A stretch of DNA of 64,000 nucleotides from Nautilia sp. PV-1 (GCF_004006315.1 NZ_CP026530.1:62001-126000); one strand, 5' to 3'. Shown: positions 1 through 9,118, counted from the stretch's first letter. A program made the numbers and translations. The notes: a model not told the origin generated them from the letters alone.

Positions 1-542
1 TCGTAAACTTCAAAATCGAAATCGTCTAACGCAAAAAACGGTTTATCGGCAGGAAGTTTGCACTCCGGTTTTCTTTCACTTTTGCCGTTAACTCTTTTAC
101 ATACGCCTCTGTTTGCTATAGCTGCGAACGCAACTACTTCGGCGCCTCTTGTTTCGACTTCCCTTGCGGCTTCCATTGCGCTTCCGCCGGTTGTAATGAT
201 GTCTTCACAGATTAAAATTTTTTCGCCTTTGCTTACTTCAAATCCTCTTCTTAAAGTCATTAACCCCTTAACTCTTTCGGTAAAGATAAATCTGACTCCA
301 AGAGCCCGTGCAAGCTCGTATCCGGCAAGAAGTCCTCCGATTGCCGGAGAACATACGGTGTCTACTTCTATTCCAGCTTCTTTTATCTGTTTTGCAAGTT
401 CATCCGCAAGTTTTTGGGCAATTTCCGGATGTTCAAGCACTCTTGCGCTTTGAAGATAATATTCGCTGTGTTTACCGCTGCTGAGTAAAAAATGGCCTTT
501 TAAAAGGGCTCCCTGGTTTTCATATATTTCTCTTACGTTCAT
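1..542 (-). CDS. pyrE: Orotate phosphoribosyltransferase, 3' end cut by window
   Basis: Transfers phosphoribosyl from PRPP to orotate to make OMP in cytosolic pyrimidine synthesis. About 180 residues are visible from the ATG at 542; the end lies beyond base 1, and the family is normally about 200 residues. The PRPP-binding motif [12 protein letters not shown] is at about residues 111-122, and the SSGKHSEYY segment near residue 21 is typical of the family. It is the last visible gene of a minus-strand run secG, deacetylase, frr, pyrE, with 12 bases between frr and pyrE, so it is probably cotranscribed. The pyrE-frr-secG order is, from memory, shared with Campylobacter. Confidence 0.95.
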   Translation of the reverse strand, partial: MNVREIYENQGALLKGHFLLSSGKHSEYYLQSARVLEHPEIAQKLADELAKQIKEAGIEVDTVCSPAIGGLLAGYELARALGVRFIFTERVKGLMTLRRGFEVSKGEKILICEDIITTGGSAMEAAREVETRGAEVVAFAAIANRGVCKRVNGKSERKPECKLPADKPFFALDDFDFEVY

Positions 543-554
543 TTTAGCTCTTTA

Positions 555-1109
555 TTAAACTTTCATAACGTCATCGATTTTTTTGTTAACTATTTCGTCA
601 ACTTTTTCAACATATGAATCCGTAATTTCCTGAACTTTGTCAAGTCCTCTTTTTTGATCGTCTTCTGTTATTTCTTTATCTTTAAACATTTTTTTAATAT
701 CGTCATTTGCTTCTCGTCTGATATTTCTGATTGCTATTTTTGCTTTTTCTGCAAATTCTTTAGCTTTTTTAGCCTGTTTTTTTCTCTCTTCTTCAGTCAT
801 TGGAGGGAAATAAAGCTTAATTACATCACCGTCATTATTCGGATTTGCACCGACGTTTGCTTCCTGGATAGCTCTTTCGATATCGTTGATAATTGATTTG
901 TCCCATGGACTGACTACGATGGTAGTAGCGTCTACGGCGTTTACGTTAGCCACCTGATTAAGCGGAGTCGGCGCTCCGTAATATTCCACTTTTACACCGT
1001 CAAGAACGTGAATTGAAACTTTTCCTGTTCTAAGAGTGTTTAAATCTTTTTTAAGCACTTCTATACTCTTTTCCATATGCTCTTTGGCAAACTCGAATAC
1101 TTCTTCCAT
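555..1109 (-). CDS. frr: Ribosome recycling factor
   Basis: Splits post-termination ribosomes together with EF-G. The 184 residues match the family's usual length. The pattern is typical: helical N-terminus with LNTLRTGK near residue 24, then YYGAPTPLNQVA, the NPNNDGDVIKLYFPP stretch near residue 90, and a charged coiled-coil C-terminal half (EERKKQAKKAKEFAEKAK). The ATG at 1109 has a GGAGG ribosome binding site. Its start touches the end of the deacetylase gene, so translation is probably coupled within the secG-pyrE run. Confidence 0.97.
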   Translation of the reverse strand: MEEVFEFAKEHMEKSIEVLKKDLNTLRTGKVSIHVLDGVKVEYYGAPTPLNQVANVNAVDATTIVVSPWDKSIINDIERAIQEANVGANPNNDGDVIKLYFPPMTEEERKKQAKKAKEFAEKAKIAIRNIRREANDDIKKMFKDKEITEDDQKRGLDKVQEITDSYVEKVDEIVNKKIDDVMKV

Positions 1110-2032
1110 TATTCCTCCTTTAAGATTAATTTTGAAACTATTTTATAATTATATCTTATGATAACCCTGTTTCTGTATTTTTTTAGTGTGAAATTAGGTT
1201 TATATTCAAAATATCCTTTTTTGACTTTTACGCCTTTCCACCCGAGTTTGGTAATGTATATGTTTACGTAGGGTTTGTCTGTATAGCCGCTTATTTTAGT
1301 AATTGTGTTTTTGTTTCTTTCTATTTTTAGATTTTTAATGTGAAGTATTTTCAGTTTCAGTTTATCCGCTATATTTACTTTTCCGGTAAGGGCAATTCTG
1401 TCGATATCGTTTACAGGTGAAGTTAAACCGAACGCACCTGCGTTTTGATTGGCTATAACAGGGAAAAAAGAATTAATAACTTTTTTAACCCTTTCGTTGT
1501 ATTCTCCATACGGGTAAGCGTACATGTCGGGAACGTATCCGATGTATTTTTTAAATGCGTTTATCGCTTTATTGGTGTCTGCAATTATCTGTTTATTGTT
1601 CAGCATCGCCAAATGCGGGTGTGCCCAGCTGTGAACCCCGAGTTCCCCGTATTTCGCACATTCTTTAACTTCTTTCCAGCTCATAAAGTCGCCCCAGTGT
1701 TCGGTGGTTGCTTTGCCGTAAACAAAAAGTGTAAAAGGAATATGGTATTTAATAAACAGCGGAAGTCCGTTTTTATAAAAACTTTTATAAGAGTCGTCAA
1801 TGGTGAAAACAACGATTTTATCTATATTTTCGTGTTTTTCTTTCATTTTTATAAGTGTTGAAAGTTTGACCGCTTTGTATCCGTGGGAGTGTATGTATTT
1901 AAAATATTTAACTAATTCCTGCGACGATGTATTAGTATAAGGATGGCGGTTATCGTCTATTCTGTGCAGAACGAACAGATGCGCTTCGGCAAAAAGCCAA
2001 AGCGGCAGAAAAAATAAAAACAGATATTTCAT
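1109..2032 (-). CDS. Exported polysaccharide deacetylase (NodB fold)
   Basis: A 307-residue protein with an N-terminal signal sequence (hydrophobic to about residue 16) and a NodB-type deacetylase domain. The metal and catalytic motif TIDD is at residues 77-80 and the metal histidines are in HSWAHPH (H134, H138). A YPYGEYN segment near residue 173 is also family-typical. The C-terminal third (after about residue 225) looks like a small beta-rich add-on with no motif I know. The substrate is unknown; cell-wall or surface glycan N- or O-deacetylation is likely. Its start overlaps the secG stop and its end overlaps the frr start, so it is embedded in a housekeeping operon. Confidence 0.85.
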   Translation of the reverse strand: MKYLFLFFLPLWLFAEAHLFVLHRIDDNRHPYTNTSSQELVKYFKYIHSHGYKAVKLSTLIKMKEKHENIDKIVVFTIDDSYKSFYKNGLPLFIKYHIPFTLFVYGKATTEHWGDFMSWKEVKECAKYGELGVHSWAHPHLAMLNNKQIIADTNKAINAFKKYIGYVPDMYAYPYGEYNERVKKVINSFFPVIANQNAGAFGLTSPVNDIDRIALTGKVNIADKLKLKILHIKNLKIERNKNTITKISGYTDKPYVNIYITKLGWKGVKVKKGYFEYKPNFTLKKYRNRVIIRYNYKIVSKLILKEE

Positions 2033-2358
2033 TATTTAGTCGGAGCCTGAGGTACGCTCGGAACCGCAGGAGTAGTTTTAGGAGCCTGCTTTGTAGTTTT
2101 GATTTTTACTTCGTCAAGAGCAGAAGTATTTGCCTGTTTGTTATATAAATAAACTAAAGTAAGAGTGTTTAAAACAAACAGAAGTCCAAGCACCATAGTG
2201 GCTTTTGTTAAAAAGTTCATAGGCCCTTTTGCCCCGAAGACAGTGTTGTTAGAGCTTGAATATGCGCCAAGCCCCATAGATTCAGATTTTTGAAGTAACA
2301 CTAAAATAACTATAGCTACAACAATTATAATCTGGATTGTGAATAATATACCGGTCAT
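2032..2358 (-). CDS. secG: Preprotein translocase subunit SecG
   Basis: Small membrane subunit of the SecYEG export channel. The 108 residues hold two hydrophobic helices (about 3-22 and 51-71) around the conserved loop LLQKSESMGLGAYSSSNNTVFG, followed by a Pro/Thr/Val-rich low-complexity tail (about residues 88-108) as is common in SecG. It is the first gene of the minus-strand run leading to pyrE, with a TATAAT hexamer about 21 bases upstream of the ATG. Confidence 0.93.
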   Translation of the reverse strand: MTGILFTIQIIIVVAIVILVLLQKSESMGLGAYSSSNNTVFGAKGPMNFLTKATMVLGLLFVLNTLTLVYLYNKQANTSALDEVKIKTTKQAPKTTPAVPSVPQAPTK

Positions 2359-2379
2359 TTTATACCTTTTTTGGGTAGA

Positions 2380-2385
2380 ATTATA
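2380..2385 (-). promoter_or_regulatory. Candidate -10 box for secG operon
   Basis: TATAAT on the minus strand, 21 bases before the secG ATG at 2358. No matching -35 hexamer is evident, which is usual for the main sigma factor of Campylobacterota. Confidence 0.55.
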
Positions 2386-2411
2386 TCACAATTTAAAATG
2401 GAAAATAAAAA

Positions 2412-3068
2412 ATGGAAAACGGAACATTGAAAAGCTTTGACAGGTTTGCTCATACATACGGAGAATACAACGTAATACAGAAAAGAATAATAAAAAAATA
2501 TCTTTCTTTAGTAAAAGACAGGATAGTTGATCTTGGATGCGGCAGTGAAGGACTGTGCAAATATAAAAATTTTGAATTTTATCTTGGAATCGATTCTTCG
2601 GAAGAGATGTTAAAAAGAAATCCATGCAATTCATTAAAAGCCGATTTTAATACAAAAGAGTGTTTTGAACTTATAAAGAAATACAAATTTGATCAGATTG
2701 TTTCATTTTCCGCACTTCAGTGGTCTAAAGATTTAAATTTTGTATTTGGAGAAATCAGAAAATTAAATAGGGATTTTCTGCTTGCTGTTTTTACTTCAAA
2801 TACTTTTAAAACGCTTCATCGTTTTCTTAATATAAAATCTCCGATTTTTTCAAAAGAAGACATACTCAAAAGCGCAGGCATACTGAATCCTAAAGAAGTG
2901 GAAATTTTAAATTACGAAATGACTTTCACTAATCCTAAAGAACTTTTGGAGTATATAAAATATTCGGGTGTCGGAGGCAATGTAAAGGCAAATCCCGTAA
3001 AAATAAAAAACTTTTTAAAACAGTTTCCGGTTAATTATTTGGAGTTTGAGGTGATTGTAATCAGGTAA
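2412..3068 (+). CDS. SAM-dependent methyltransferase, BioC-like
   Basis: A 218-residue class I methyltransferase. The SAM-binding motif VDLGCGSEG is at residues 39-47, an acidic residue follows in LGIDSSEEML, and a post-motif FSALQW appears near residue 97. The opening SFDRFAHTYGEYN and the WSKDL / YIKYSGVGG segments resemble malonyl-ACP O-methyltransferase BioC, which primes pimelate synthesis for biotin. bioB and bioF occur elsewhere in this window, so a biotin role is plausible but not proven. The ribosome binding site is weak. It stands alone, divergent from secG and facing the minus-strand tRNA-Ala. Confidence 0.7.
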   Translation: MENGTLKSFDRFAHTYGEYNVIQKRIIKKYLSLVKDRIVDLGCGSEGLCKYKNFEFYLGIDSSEEMLKRNPCNSLKADFNTKECFELIKKYKFDQIVSFSALQWSKDLNFVFGEIRKLNRDFLLAVFTSNTFKTLHRFLNIKSPIFSKEDILKSAGILNPKEVEILNYEMTFTNPKELLEYIKYSGVGGNVKANPVKIKNFLKQFPVNYLEFEVIVIR

Positions 3069-3069
3069 A

Positions 3070-3145
3070 TGGTGGAGACAACGGGACTCGAACCCGTGAC
3101 CACCACGCTGCCAGCGTGGTGCTCTACCAGCTGAGCTATGTCCCC
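3070..3145 (-). tRNA. tRNA-Ala (anticodon GGC)
   Basis: Complete cloverleaf on the minus strand. The acceptor stem GGGGACA/TGTCTCC, D-arm TAGCTCAGCTGGTAGAGC, anticodon stem CCACG/CGTGG with loop CTGGCAG, T-arm GGGTTCGAGTCCC and an encoded CCA are all readable. The anticodon GGC reads alanine GCC/GCU codons. Its 5' end overlaps the last codons of the upstream thiD2-like gene, and no separate promoter is evident, so it is probably cut from the same transcript. Confidence 0.97.
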
Positions 3146-3534
3146 AGAAGTTTGAGTATTTCTTTTTCCAGATTATAAAGGCTATATCTGGCGGTTTTGA
3201 ATTTTTCAGATGTTATTATATCAAAAAGTTTAAAACTTTCTTCCAAAACCCTTGCACTTTCTTGAGATCTTTTTAAATTTGCTATAACTATTTCTTTTAT
3301 TGAGCTTCTTTGCTGTTCGCTTTTTGTGGACGGTTTAAGTATGTCGTTTATTGAATCTCTGTAATCGACATATTTTTCATAATCCGGGATATTAATATGT
3401 CTTAGTTTTTTTAATTCTTTGGCTAAAGGAGAGTCGAATTCGTATCTTAAAATATCTTCAACTACCCTTATACCTTCTTTGTATCTGTTTATATTGGCGT
3501 CTATAGTGCGGAAAAGAGGAGGATTAGTCGTCAC
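3136..3534 (-). CDS. thiD2: ThiD2-family protein (HMP-phosphate kinase type)
   Basis: A 132-residue protein with the hallmark repeat of the ThiD2 family, which is often fused to the N-terminus of thiamine-phosphate synthase: DANINRYKEGIRVVED at residues 12-27 and IANLKRSQESARVLEES near residues 87-103. Characterised ThiD2 proteins phosphorylate HMP-phosphate in thiamine synthesis; this is family knowledge. Here the domain stands alone. The start is GTG at 3534, overlapping the 3' end of the BI-1 gene by 11 bases. The stop TAG lies inside tRNA-Ala, in its conserved TAGCTCAG. thiG is at 13228. Confidence 0.8.
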   Translation of the reverse strand: MTTNPPLFRTIDANINRYKEGIRVVEDILRYEFDSPLAKELKKLRHINIPDYEKYVDYRDSINDILKPSTKSEQQRSSIKEIVIANLKRSQESARVLEESFKLFDIITSEKFKTARYSLYNLEKEILKLLGT

Positions 3535-4270
3535 TGTTTAAGAATCCTAAGATTTGAAGTAAAGAAATAAATAGGTTTAGAAAATCTAGATATAGCGCAA
3601 CTGCGGCTTCTATTTCGCTTGATACGTTTCCTCTTATTATGTTTTGAGTGTCGTATAGTATAAAAAAGCTGAAAAGTATTGCGCTTACACTTGCTATTGC
3701 AAGCTGCAGCATAGGCAGATGAAGGAAAATATTGGCAATACTTGCTACGATTACTATAATTAATGTAATAAACAGAACCTTACCCATTGTTGAAAAGTCT
3801 CTTTTTGTATTCATTGCAAAGATTGTCAAAGAAGCAAAAGCGACTGCAGTCAGTCCGAACGCTTCACCGATCACGTATCCCATATTAGCGGCAATGTACA
3901 TAGCTAGTGTAGGTGCTAGGGTAAATCCTGTCATAAAAGTAAAGGCAAATAAAAGCACAAGGTTAAGAGGAGTTTTATTTTTAGCCACAAACAGACCGAA
4001 CAGAAGAATAAATTCTAATATTACAGCACCCCAGTAAGTAAATGTTAAAGAACCCGTGGCATAATTTACCATATTACCGACGAAGCCCATTCCAACATAT
4101 GCGCCTACCGCTCCCGCTATTAATGAACCTGCAAGTAGCTGGTAAGTTCTTTTAACAAATGCGTTTATATCCGTAATCTCGTGTGTATGAGTATAATTAT
4201 TTACTGTTTTTTCTGTTTGCAAATCTACATTTTTTGGGTTGCCGCCAAAGTCATTAGAGCTGAATTTCAT
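3524..4270 (-). CDS. BAX inhibitor-1 / YccA family membrane protein
   Basis: A 248-residue integral membrane protein with about seven hydrophobic segments and the family's acidic C-terminal segment (ALYLDFLNLFISLLQILG). Proteins of this family are linked to membrane quality control (YccA modulates FtsH in E. coli) or act as pH-dependent calcium leak channels; the role here is not known. The ATG at 4270 is chosen over an in-frame start 12 codons upstream because AGGAGG sits just before it. It lies upstream of and overlaps the thiD2-like gene. The Campylobacter homologue sits beside secG. Confidence 0.88.
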   Translation of the reverse strand: MKFSSNDFGGNPKNVDLQTEKTVNNYTHTHEITDINAFVKRTYQLLAGSLIAGAVGAYVGMGFVGNMVNYATGSLTFTYWGAVILEFILLFGLFVAKNKTPLNLVLLFAFTFMTGFTLAPTLAMYIAANMGYVIGEAFGLTAVAFASLTIFAMNTKRDFSTMGKVLFITLIIVIVASIANIFLHLPMLQLAIASVSAILFSFFILYDTQNIIRGNVSSEIEAAVALYLDFLNLFISLLQILGFLNSDD

Positions 4271-4294
4271 AAAACCTCCTCTTTTTTTATTGAG

Positions 4295-4300
4295 ATTATA
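4295..4300 (-). promoter_or_regulatory. Candidate -10 box for BI-1/thiD2/tRNA-Ala unit
   Basis: TATAAT on the minus strand, 24 bases before the chosen ATG at 4270. No -35 match at the usual distance. It also argues against the upstream in-frame start, which would leave almost no leader. Confidence 0.5.
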
Positions 4301-4352
4301 CAACAAAAAGGATTAAATTAGTGTTAAAATCGCTTTTGAGGGGTTTTAAGAA

Positions 4353-6575
4353 TTAAAATTGTTGATTGGAAGGAGGCTTGATATTGAAGTCGAAATATCT
4401 ACTTTCAAATCCGTCCGGAATTCTCGAATACTGTATGGATGCCGCTCTTAAATTATTTGCTTCCTGCCATAAAAGTCCAAGTCCGTATCTTGCTTCGTAA
4501 TAGGTAGGGTTTTTAAGTTTTGCCAGTTCCATTAAAGCCACTGCGTTGGCATGATGATTGGCGCCTATTGCGGCTACTGCGGCATGATAAAGAGTATGAG
4601 GGTCCATTACGTTTTTGTTGTTGATTAAGTCGTTGTAAATTACATAAGCTTCTTCAAAATGTTTGGTATACAGATCTGCAAAAGCCACCCTTTTTAATAT
4701 AGGTATAAGATCGAAGTTTTCTTTTTTTGCTTTTTTTATTAAATTTAATCGGACTTTGTTTAGAAGACCTGAAATTTTTGCAAAGGTAAAATACCAGTCT
4801 CTGACTATTTTGGCTCCGTAATAAAAATCGTTCATATCAAAATGCTGTGAAAAAAACAGAGACTGATAATTCAGGGCCTGTTTATATACAGGCAGATTTT
4901 TATTGGTTGCGTAAAAATATAAAAGATTGGCGATGATCTCATTAGGATACATGCTTTTGAGTTTTAACGCTTCATATGTAAAGTCTCTGTCCAATAGAGC
5001 TTTTGAAGTCAGTCTTGCTATTATCCAGGTTGGATTGTTTTTGTCGTTTTTGTCTAAAAACGCCGCCATTTTTACCGTATTGTTTTGAGTAATGGCAAGC
5101 ATGGCTTCTTCTAAAGGAGTATTTGAATTTAAATCTTCTTTGATAGAAGCTATGAGGTAGTCGTTTGTTTTTTTAAGTTTGCCGAGAGCCATAAGCGCGT
5201 AAATACCACTTTTTAAATCGTTAGGATTCAAATGATATGCTCTAAGGAAATGGATATAAGCGTTTTTATAGTCTCCAAGCTGTGCATATGTCAGCGCCAG
5301 GTCGTAATGGAGGATATATGATGTTTCTCTGTGTTTGATAAGTTTTTGAAATTCTTTGTTAGCCAGATAAATATGGCCGTTAAGAGCCAGTTTAAGCGCA
5401 TGGGAAATTTTTATGTTTAATGCTGAATAAGTGGCACTTTTGCTTAAATATGACTGTGATTCTTCAATTGAGCCTATAGGTATTCCGGCAATACCTTTTT
5501 TCAGATAGGAGATAGTCTGATTCATATTAAATACTTTGTAAGGAGCATAGTAGAAAAACAGGTCGTAAAAATCTTCTTTTTGTTTTAAAAATGATTTTTG
5601 AAACTCTTTTTGAGCTGTTTTTGTTTCAAATAAAGAAGGTTTTAAATACACTAAAATCGGATATATGTTATTGTCCTGGAATTTTTTAAATATTCTTGAT
5701 GCTTCTTTAAAATAGGAAAGTTTTAAATCCACCAGTCCCAAAGCAAACTGGGACTCGTTTAAATCGGACATTGAAAGATAGTTTTTGGCCAGGGAGTATT
5801 CGCCTATCCTTGCAAGGGATATTCCTTTGTAGAAAGGATTGTTTTCAATTGCCTGTGCTTTGGTGAAATCCTGGTAGTATTCATATATAGCGCTTAAAAG
5901 TTTTTCAGATTTTTCTTTATATAAGTTTTTTGTTTTTAAAGCCGGAATGGCTTCAAACTCATATCCCATATAATACATAACAACCGCATAATAGTAAGGG
6001 TAGCTTTTTAATTTGGCAATTTCAGGAAGGAACGTATATGCCAGATTCCTGTAGTAGTTAAAAAGTTTTTTATTGCCCATCATCAAGGCGGCATATGTGG
6101 CGTTAATGGCGCTTAAAGTTCTGTTGTCTTTGTTCTTAATGGCTTTTTGGAAGTATTCAAGAGCTTTTTTATAGTTTTTTTCTTCCAGTTTTATAACTCC
6201 TAAATTGTAATAGGAAAGTGCTTCTGAATAACTGGAAAGTTTGTTAAGAAGCTGAAGGGCTTTTATTTTATTGCCCTTTTCATAAAGAATTGTCGCTTTT
6301 TTGATAAGCTGTTTTATTTCGTCTTTTTGTATAATGTGCCGTTTTTCAAGTTTTTTGGTTATCTGTGCAATTTCCTGCGGCTGAGCCGGTGTTTCGGCTT
6401 CACGTTTTTTCTTAATGATTATAACGGCGGCCAGAACCAAAACCAATATAATGGTAACCAAAAGAAGAATAATAATTATGTATATTAATTTGTTTTTCTT
6501 TTTTTCTTCTTTTTCCCCTTCTTCAATTACGATGACGTTTTCGTCTTGAGAATTGGTTTTGTTCTCTTCAGCCAC
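4353..6575 (-). CDS. Membrane-anchored TPR-repeat protein
   Basis: A 740-residue protein with a short acidic, then lysine-rich cytoplasmic N-terminus, one strong transmembrane helix (about residues 29-54), then a long helical body with tetratricopeptide-like repeats. Clear examples are the SYYNLGVIKLEEKNYKKALEYFQKAI stretch near residue 120 and ILHYDLALTYAQLGDYKNAYIHF near 425. Most of it should be periplasmic. The start is GTG at 6575 with AAGG ahead; an ATG two bases upstream is in a different frame. It follows serS by 8 bases, an arrangement I recall from Campylobacter (serS next to a TPR membrane protein). Function unknown; a scaffold for envelope complexes is a guess. Confidence 0.85.
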   Translation of the reverse strand: MAEENKTNSQDENVIVIEEGEKEEKKKNKLIYIIIILLLVTIILVLVLAAVIIIKKKREAETPAQPQEIAQITKKLEKRHIIQKDEIKQLIKKATILYEKGNKIKALQLLNKLSSYSEALSYYNLGVIKLEEKNYKKALEYFQKAIKNKDNRTLSAINATYAALMMGNKKLFNYYRNLAYTFLPEIAKLKSYPYYYAVVMYYMGYEFEAIPALKTKNLYKEKSEKLLSAIYEYYQDFTKAQAIENNPFYKGISLARIGEYSLAKNYLSMSDLNESQFALGLVDLKLSYFKEASRIFKKFQDNNIYPILVYLKPSLFETKTAQKEFQKSFLKQKEDFYDLFFYYAPYKVFNMNQTISYLKKGIAGIPIGSIEESQSYLSKSATYSALNIKISHALKLALNGHIYLANKEFQKLIKHRETSYILHYDLALTYAQLGDYKNAYIHFLRAYHLNPNDLKSGIYALMALGKLKKTNDYLIASIKEDLNSNTPLEEAMLAITQNNTVKMAAFLDKNDKNNPTWIIARLTSKALLDRDFTYEALKLKSMYPNEIIANLLYFYATNKNLPVYKQALNYQSLFFSQHFDMNDFYYGAKIVRDWYFTFAKISGLLNKVRLNLIKKAKKENFDLIPILKRVAFADLYTKHFEEAYVIYNDLINNKNVMDPHTLYHAAVAAIGANHHANAVALMELAKLKNPTYYEARYGLGLLWQEANNLRAASIQYSRIPDGFESRYFDFNIKPPSNQQF

Positions 6576-6583
6576 ATTTTACC

Positions 6584-7834
6584 TTATAAGTATTTTTTTA
6601 AAACTTTGGGTATTTCGATATTTCCGTCTTTTGTCTGGTAATTTTCCATAATTGCCACGAGTGTTCTTCCGACGGCCAGCGAACTTCCGTTTAATGTATG
6701 AACGAGTCTGTTTTTCTTGCCGTCTTTATATCTGATTTTTGCCCTTCTGGCCTGAAAATCTCTTGTATTTGAAACGGAACTTATTTCCCTGTATCTGTTT
6801 TGGGAAGGAATCCATACTTCCAGATCTATTGTTTTTGCCGCGCTGAATCCCAGATCTCCGGTACAGAGCATCAGTTTCCTATACGGAAGACCCAGTTTTT
6901 CTAAAGCGCTTCCGGCACATTTTACCATTTCTTCAAACATTTTATCGCTCTCTTCAGGGCGGGTGATGGCTACGAGCTCCACTTTGTCAAACTGATGCTG
7001 TCTTATGATTCCTTTGGTGTCTTTTCCATAACTTCCGGCTTCTTTTCTGAAACACGGCGTATAAGCCGTCAGTTTGATAGGCTCGTTTAAATCAGGAATT
7101 ATTTCGTCTCTAAAAAGATTGGTTAAAGGCACCTCAGCTGTAGGAATGAGATATAAATCCTCATTGTCAATTTTAAACAGGTCCTCTTCAAATTTCGGAA
7201 GCTGTCCTGTGCCTGTCATTGTTTCTTTATTAACCATAAAAGGAACATATACCTCTTCAAACCCCCATTCTCTGTTGTGGTCTAAAAAGAAGCTTATTAA
7301 TGCCCTCTCAAGTCTTGCGGCGTCTTTTTTCATAACCGTAAAACGGCTTTTTGCGAGTTTTACTCCTCTGACAAAATCAAGCCAGTCCAGCTTTTCTCCG
7401 AGTTCATCGTGAGGTTTCGGTTCAAAGTCGAACTTTCTCGGCTCTCCGATTCTTTCAATTTCAACATTTTCGTCTTCGTCTTTTCCTACCGGTACGTCTT
7501 CATCCGGAATATTCGGAATGACGAGGGCTTTTTGCATTAATTTATCATCTATGGATTTTAGTTTTTCTTCCAGTTCGGAAATATGCTGTTTTAAGTCGGA
7601 AACTTCTTTTTTAATGTTTTCAGCTTCTTCTTTTTTTCCGTCTTTCATAAGGGCACCGATCTGTTTTGAAAGAGAGTTTCTTTTTTCAAGAAGTTTATCA
7701 AGAGCTGTTTTTATCTCTTTTTTTTCTTTAAAAAGGTTTTTAATCTCTTCAAGGCTTTTTTCATCTACACCTTTTAACTGCAGGCGTTTAGCTGTTTCGT
7801 CAAAATTTTTCTCAAGCAGCTTCAAATCTATCAT
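6584..7834 (-). CDS. serS: Seryl-tRNA synthetase
   Basis: Charges tRNA-Ser with serine in the cytosol. The 416 residues carry the long N-terminal antiparallel coiled coil that grips the tRNA (about residues 27-100) and a class II catalytic core with [14 protein letters not shown], the motif-2 region [22 protein letters not shown] and motif 3 [20 protein letters not shown]. The ATG at 7834 is preferred; a TTG directly before it is in frame but spoils the spacing to AAGGA. It heads a two-gene unit with the TPR protein and is divergent from the binding-protein gene at 7910. Confidence 0.97.
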   Translation of the reverse strand: MIDLKLLEKNFDETAKRLQLKGVDEKSLEEIKNLFKEKKEIKTALDKLLEKRNSLSKQIGALMKDGKKEEAENIKKEVSDLKQHISELEEKLKSIDDKLMQKALVIPNIPDEDVPVGKDEDENVEIERIGEPRKFDFEPKPHDELGEKLDWLDFVRGVKLAKSRFTVMKKDAARLERALISFFLDHNREWGFEEVYVPFMVNKETMTGTGQLPKFEEDLFKIDNEDLYLIPTAEVPLTNLFRDEIIPDLNEPIKLTAYTPCFRKEAGSYGKDTKGIIRQHQFDKVELVAITRPEESDKMFEEMVKCAGSALEKLGLPYRKLMLCTGDLGFSAAKTIDLEVWIPSQNRYREISSVSNTRDFQARRAKIRYKDGKKNRLVHTLNGSSLAVGRTLVAIMENYQTKDGNIEIPKVLKKYL

Positions 7835-7871
7835 CAAATTCCTTTATTCTTTATAGTAATTTCATTTTTGG

Positions 7872-7877
7872 TATAAT
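7872..7877 (+). promoter_or_regulatory. -10 box for the binding-protein gene
   Basis: TATAAT preceded by TGG (extended -10 style), 32 bases before the ATG at 7910, which has AAAGGAG. Upstream is T-rich without a -35 match. Confidence 0.65.
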
Positions 7878-7909
7878 ACTTGGGTAATTTTAACATAAAA
7901 GGAGCGTGA

Positions 7910-9049
7910 ATGAAAAAGAAATTATTAGCATTGGGGCTTAGCGCATTAGTTGCAAGTACTTTAATGGCGAAAGATATTAAAGTTGGTGTTTTACAACCAT
8001 TAACAGGACCTATTGCGTCATTTGGTCAAAAAACACTTGACGGTATTAAACTTGTACATGAAAAATACAACAAACTTCCAAACGGTGATAAAATCGTATT
8101 GGTTGTAGTTGACAATCAGTTTGACAAAGTACAGACTGTTAACGGTTATAAAAGATTAGCTAGCGGTGAAAACGTAGTTGCAATTGAAGGGCCTCTTGCA
8201 AGTTCAATGGCATTAGCTGTAAAAAGATTCGCAGGAGCTACTAAAACTCCTACAGTTACACAGATTGCTACAAACCCAAGAGTTACAAAAGGTAGCAAAT
8301 ATCTAACAAGGGCATGTTTTACAGATGATTTCCAAGGTACTGTGGCTGCTAAATACGCACTTAAACACAATCTTAAAAATGCAGTAGTTGTATTCGATAT
8401 GAAACAGGATTATTCTGTAGGTCTTGCCAGAGCTTTTGAAAAAGCATATAAACAAGGCGGAGGAAAAATTCTTAAAAAACTGTTTATCAATACTGGTGAT
8501 AAAGACTTCAACGCACAGGTTGCACAGATTAAAAAACTTCATCCTCAGTTTATCTATACTCCGATTTATGCACCTGAAGAAGGACTGTTCTTAAGACAGT
8601 TAAGAGCGGCTGGAGTTAAAGCGCCTGTAATGGGTGGTGACGGTATTGCGGATCCTGGACTACTTAAAAAACTTGCAGGAAAAGCTGCAAACGGCGTAAT
8701 GTATACTGACCATTTTGACCCTGCAAAAGCGCCTACTCCGTTATCAAAACAGTTTATTAAAGATTTCAAAGCTAAATACGGAAGACTTCCAAGTGCGTTC
8801 GCGGCAACTGGAGCTGACGGATATTTATTAATTTATAACGCAATTAAACAATGCGATACTAAAGCAAACAAAACAAATCTTCAATTCAAACAGTGTATTA
8901 ACGATGCTTTAAGACATACTAAAAACCTTGAAGCTGTTACAGGTTATTTAACAATTGATCCTAAAACTGGAAACCCAGTTGACAAACCGGCTGTTATTGA
9001 AGCAATTAAAGACGGTAAAGTTGTATTTAAAGAGCTAATTAAGCCTTAA
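7910..9049 (+). CDS. Periplasmic branched-chain amino-acid-type binding protein
   Basis: A 379-residue ABC-transporter substrate-binding protein of the LivJ/LivK type I periplasmic fold. It has a cleavable signal peptide (MKKKLLALGLSALVASTLMA, cleavage before KD), then VGVLQPLTGPIASFGQKTLDG and the family segment EGPLASSMALAV near residue 91. The ligand may be Leu/Ile/Val or another amino acid or amide; sequence reading cannot decide. It has its own promoter and is followed by a strong terminator, as expected for a binding protein made in excess. The permeases livH and livM lie 2.2 kb downstream. Confidence 0.88.
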   Translation: MKKKLLALGLSALVASTLMAKDIKVGVLQPLTGPIASFGQKTLDGIKLVHEKYNKLPNGDKIVLVVVDNQFDKVQTVNGYKRLASGENVVAIEGPLASSMALAVKRFAGATKTPTVTQIATNPRVTKGSKYLTRACFTDDFQGTVAAKYALKHNLKNAVVVFDMKQDYSVGLARAFEKAYKQGGGKILKKLFINTGDKDFNAQVAQIKKLHPQFIYTPIYAPEEGLFLRQLRAAGVKAPVMGGDGIADPGLLKKLAGKAANGVMYTDHFDPAKAPTPLSKQFIKDFKAKYGRLPSAFAATGADGYLLIYNAIKQCDTKANKTNLQFKQCINDALRHTKNLEAVTGYLTIDPKTGNPVDKPAVIEAIKDGKVVFKELIKP

Positions 9050-9075
9050 TTACAGTTTTTCTCCCTTTTGGGAGT

Positions 9076-9118
9076 AAAAACACTAAAATGCATTATAAAA
9101 ATGCTGTTTAGTGTTTTT
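9076..9118 (+). terminator. Rho-independent terminator after the binding-protein gene
   Basis: Inverted repeat AAAAACACTAAA / TTTAGTGTTTTT with an inner GCATT/AATGC stem, ending in a T-run. A smaller CTCCC-TTTT-GGGAG hairpin precedes it at 9061-9074. It separates the binding protein from the signalling genes. Confidence 0.8.

Noticed and set aside
58-453. A 131-codon plus-strand frame at the window start
   Set aside because: It is antisense to pyrE, whose protein is clearly recognisable.
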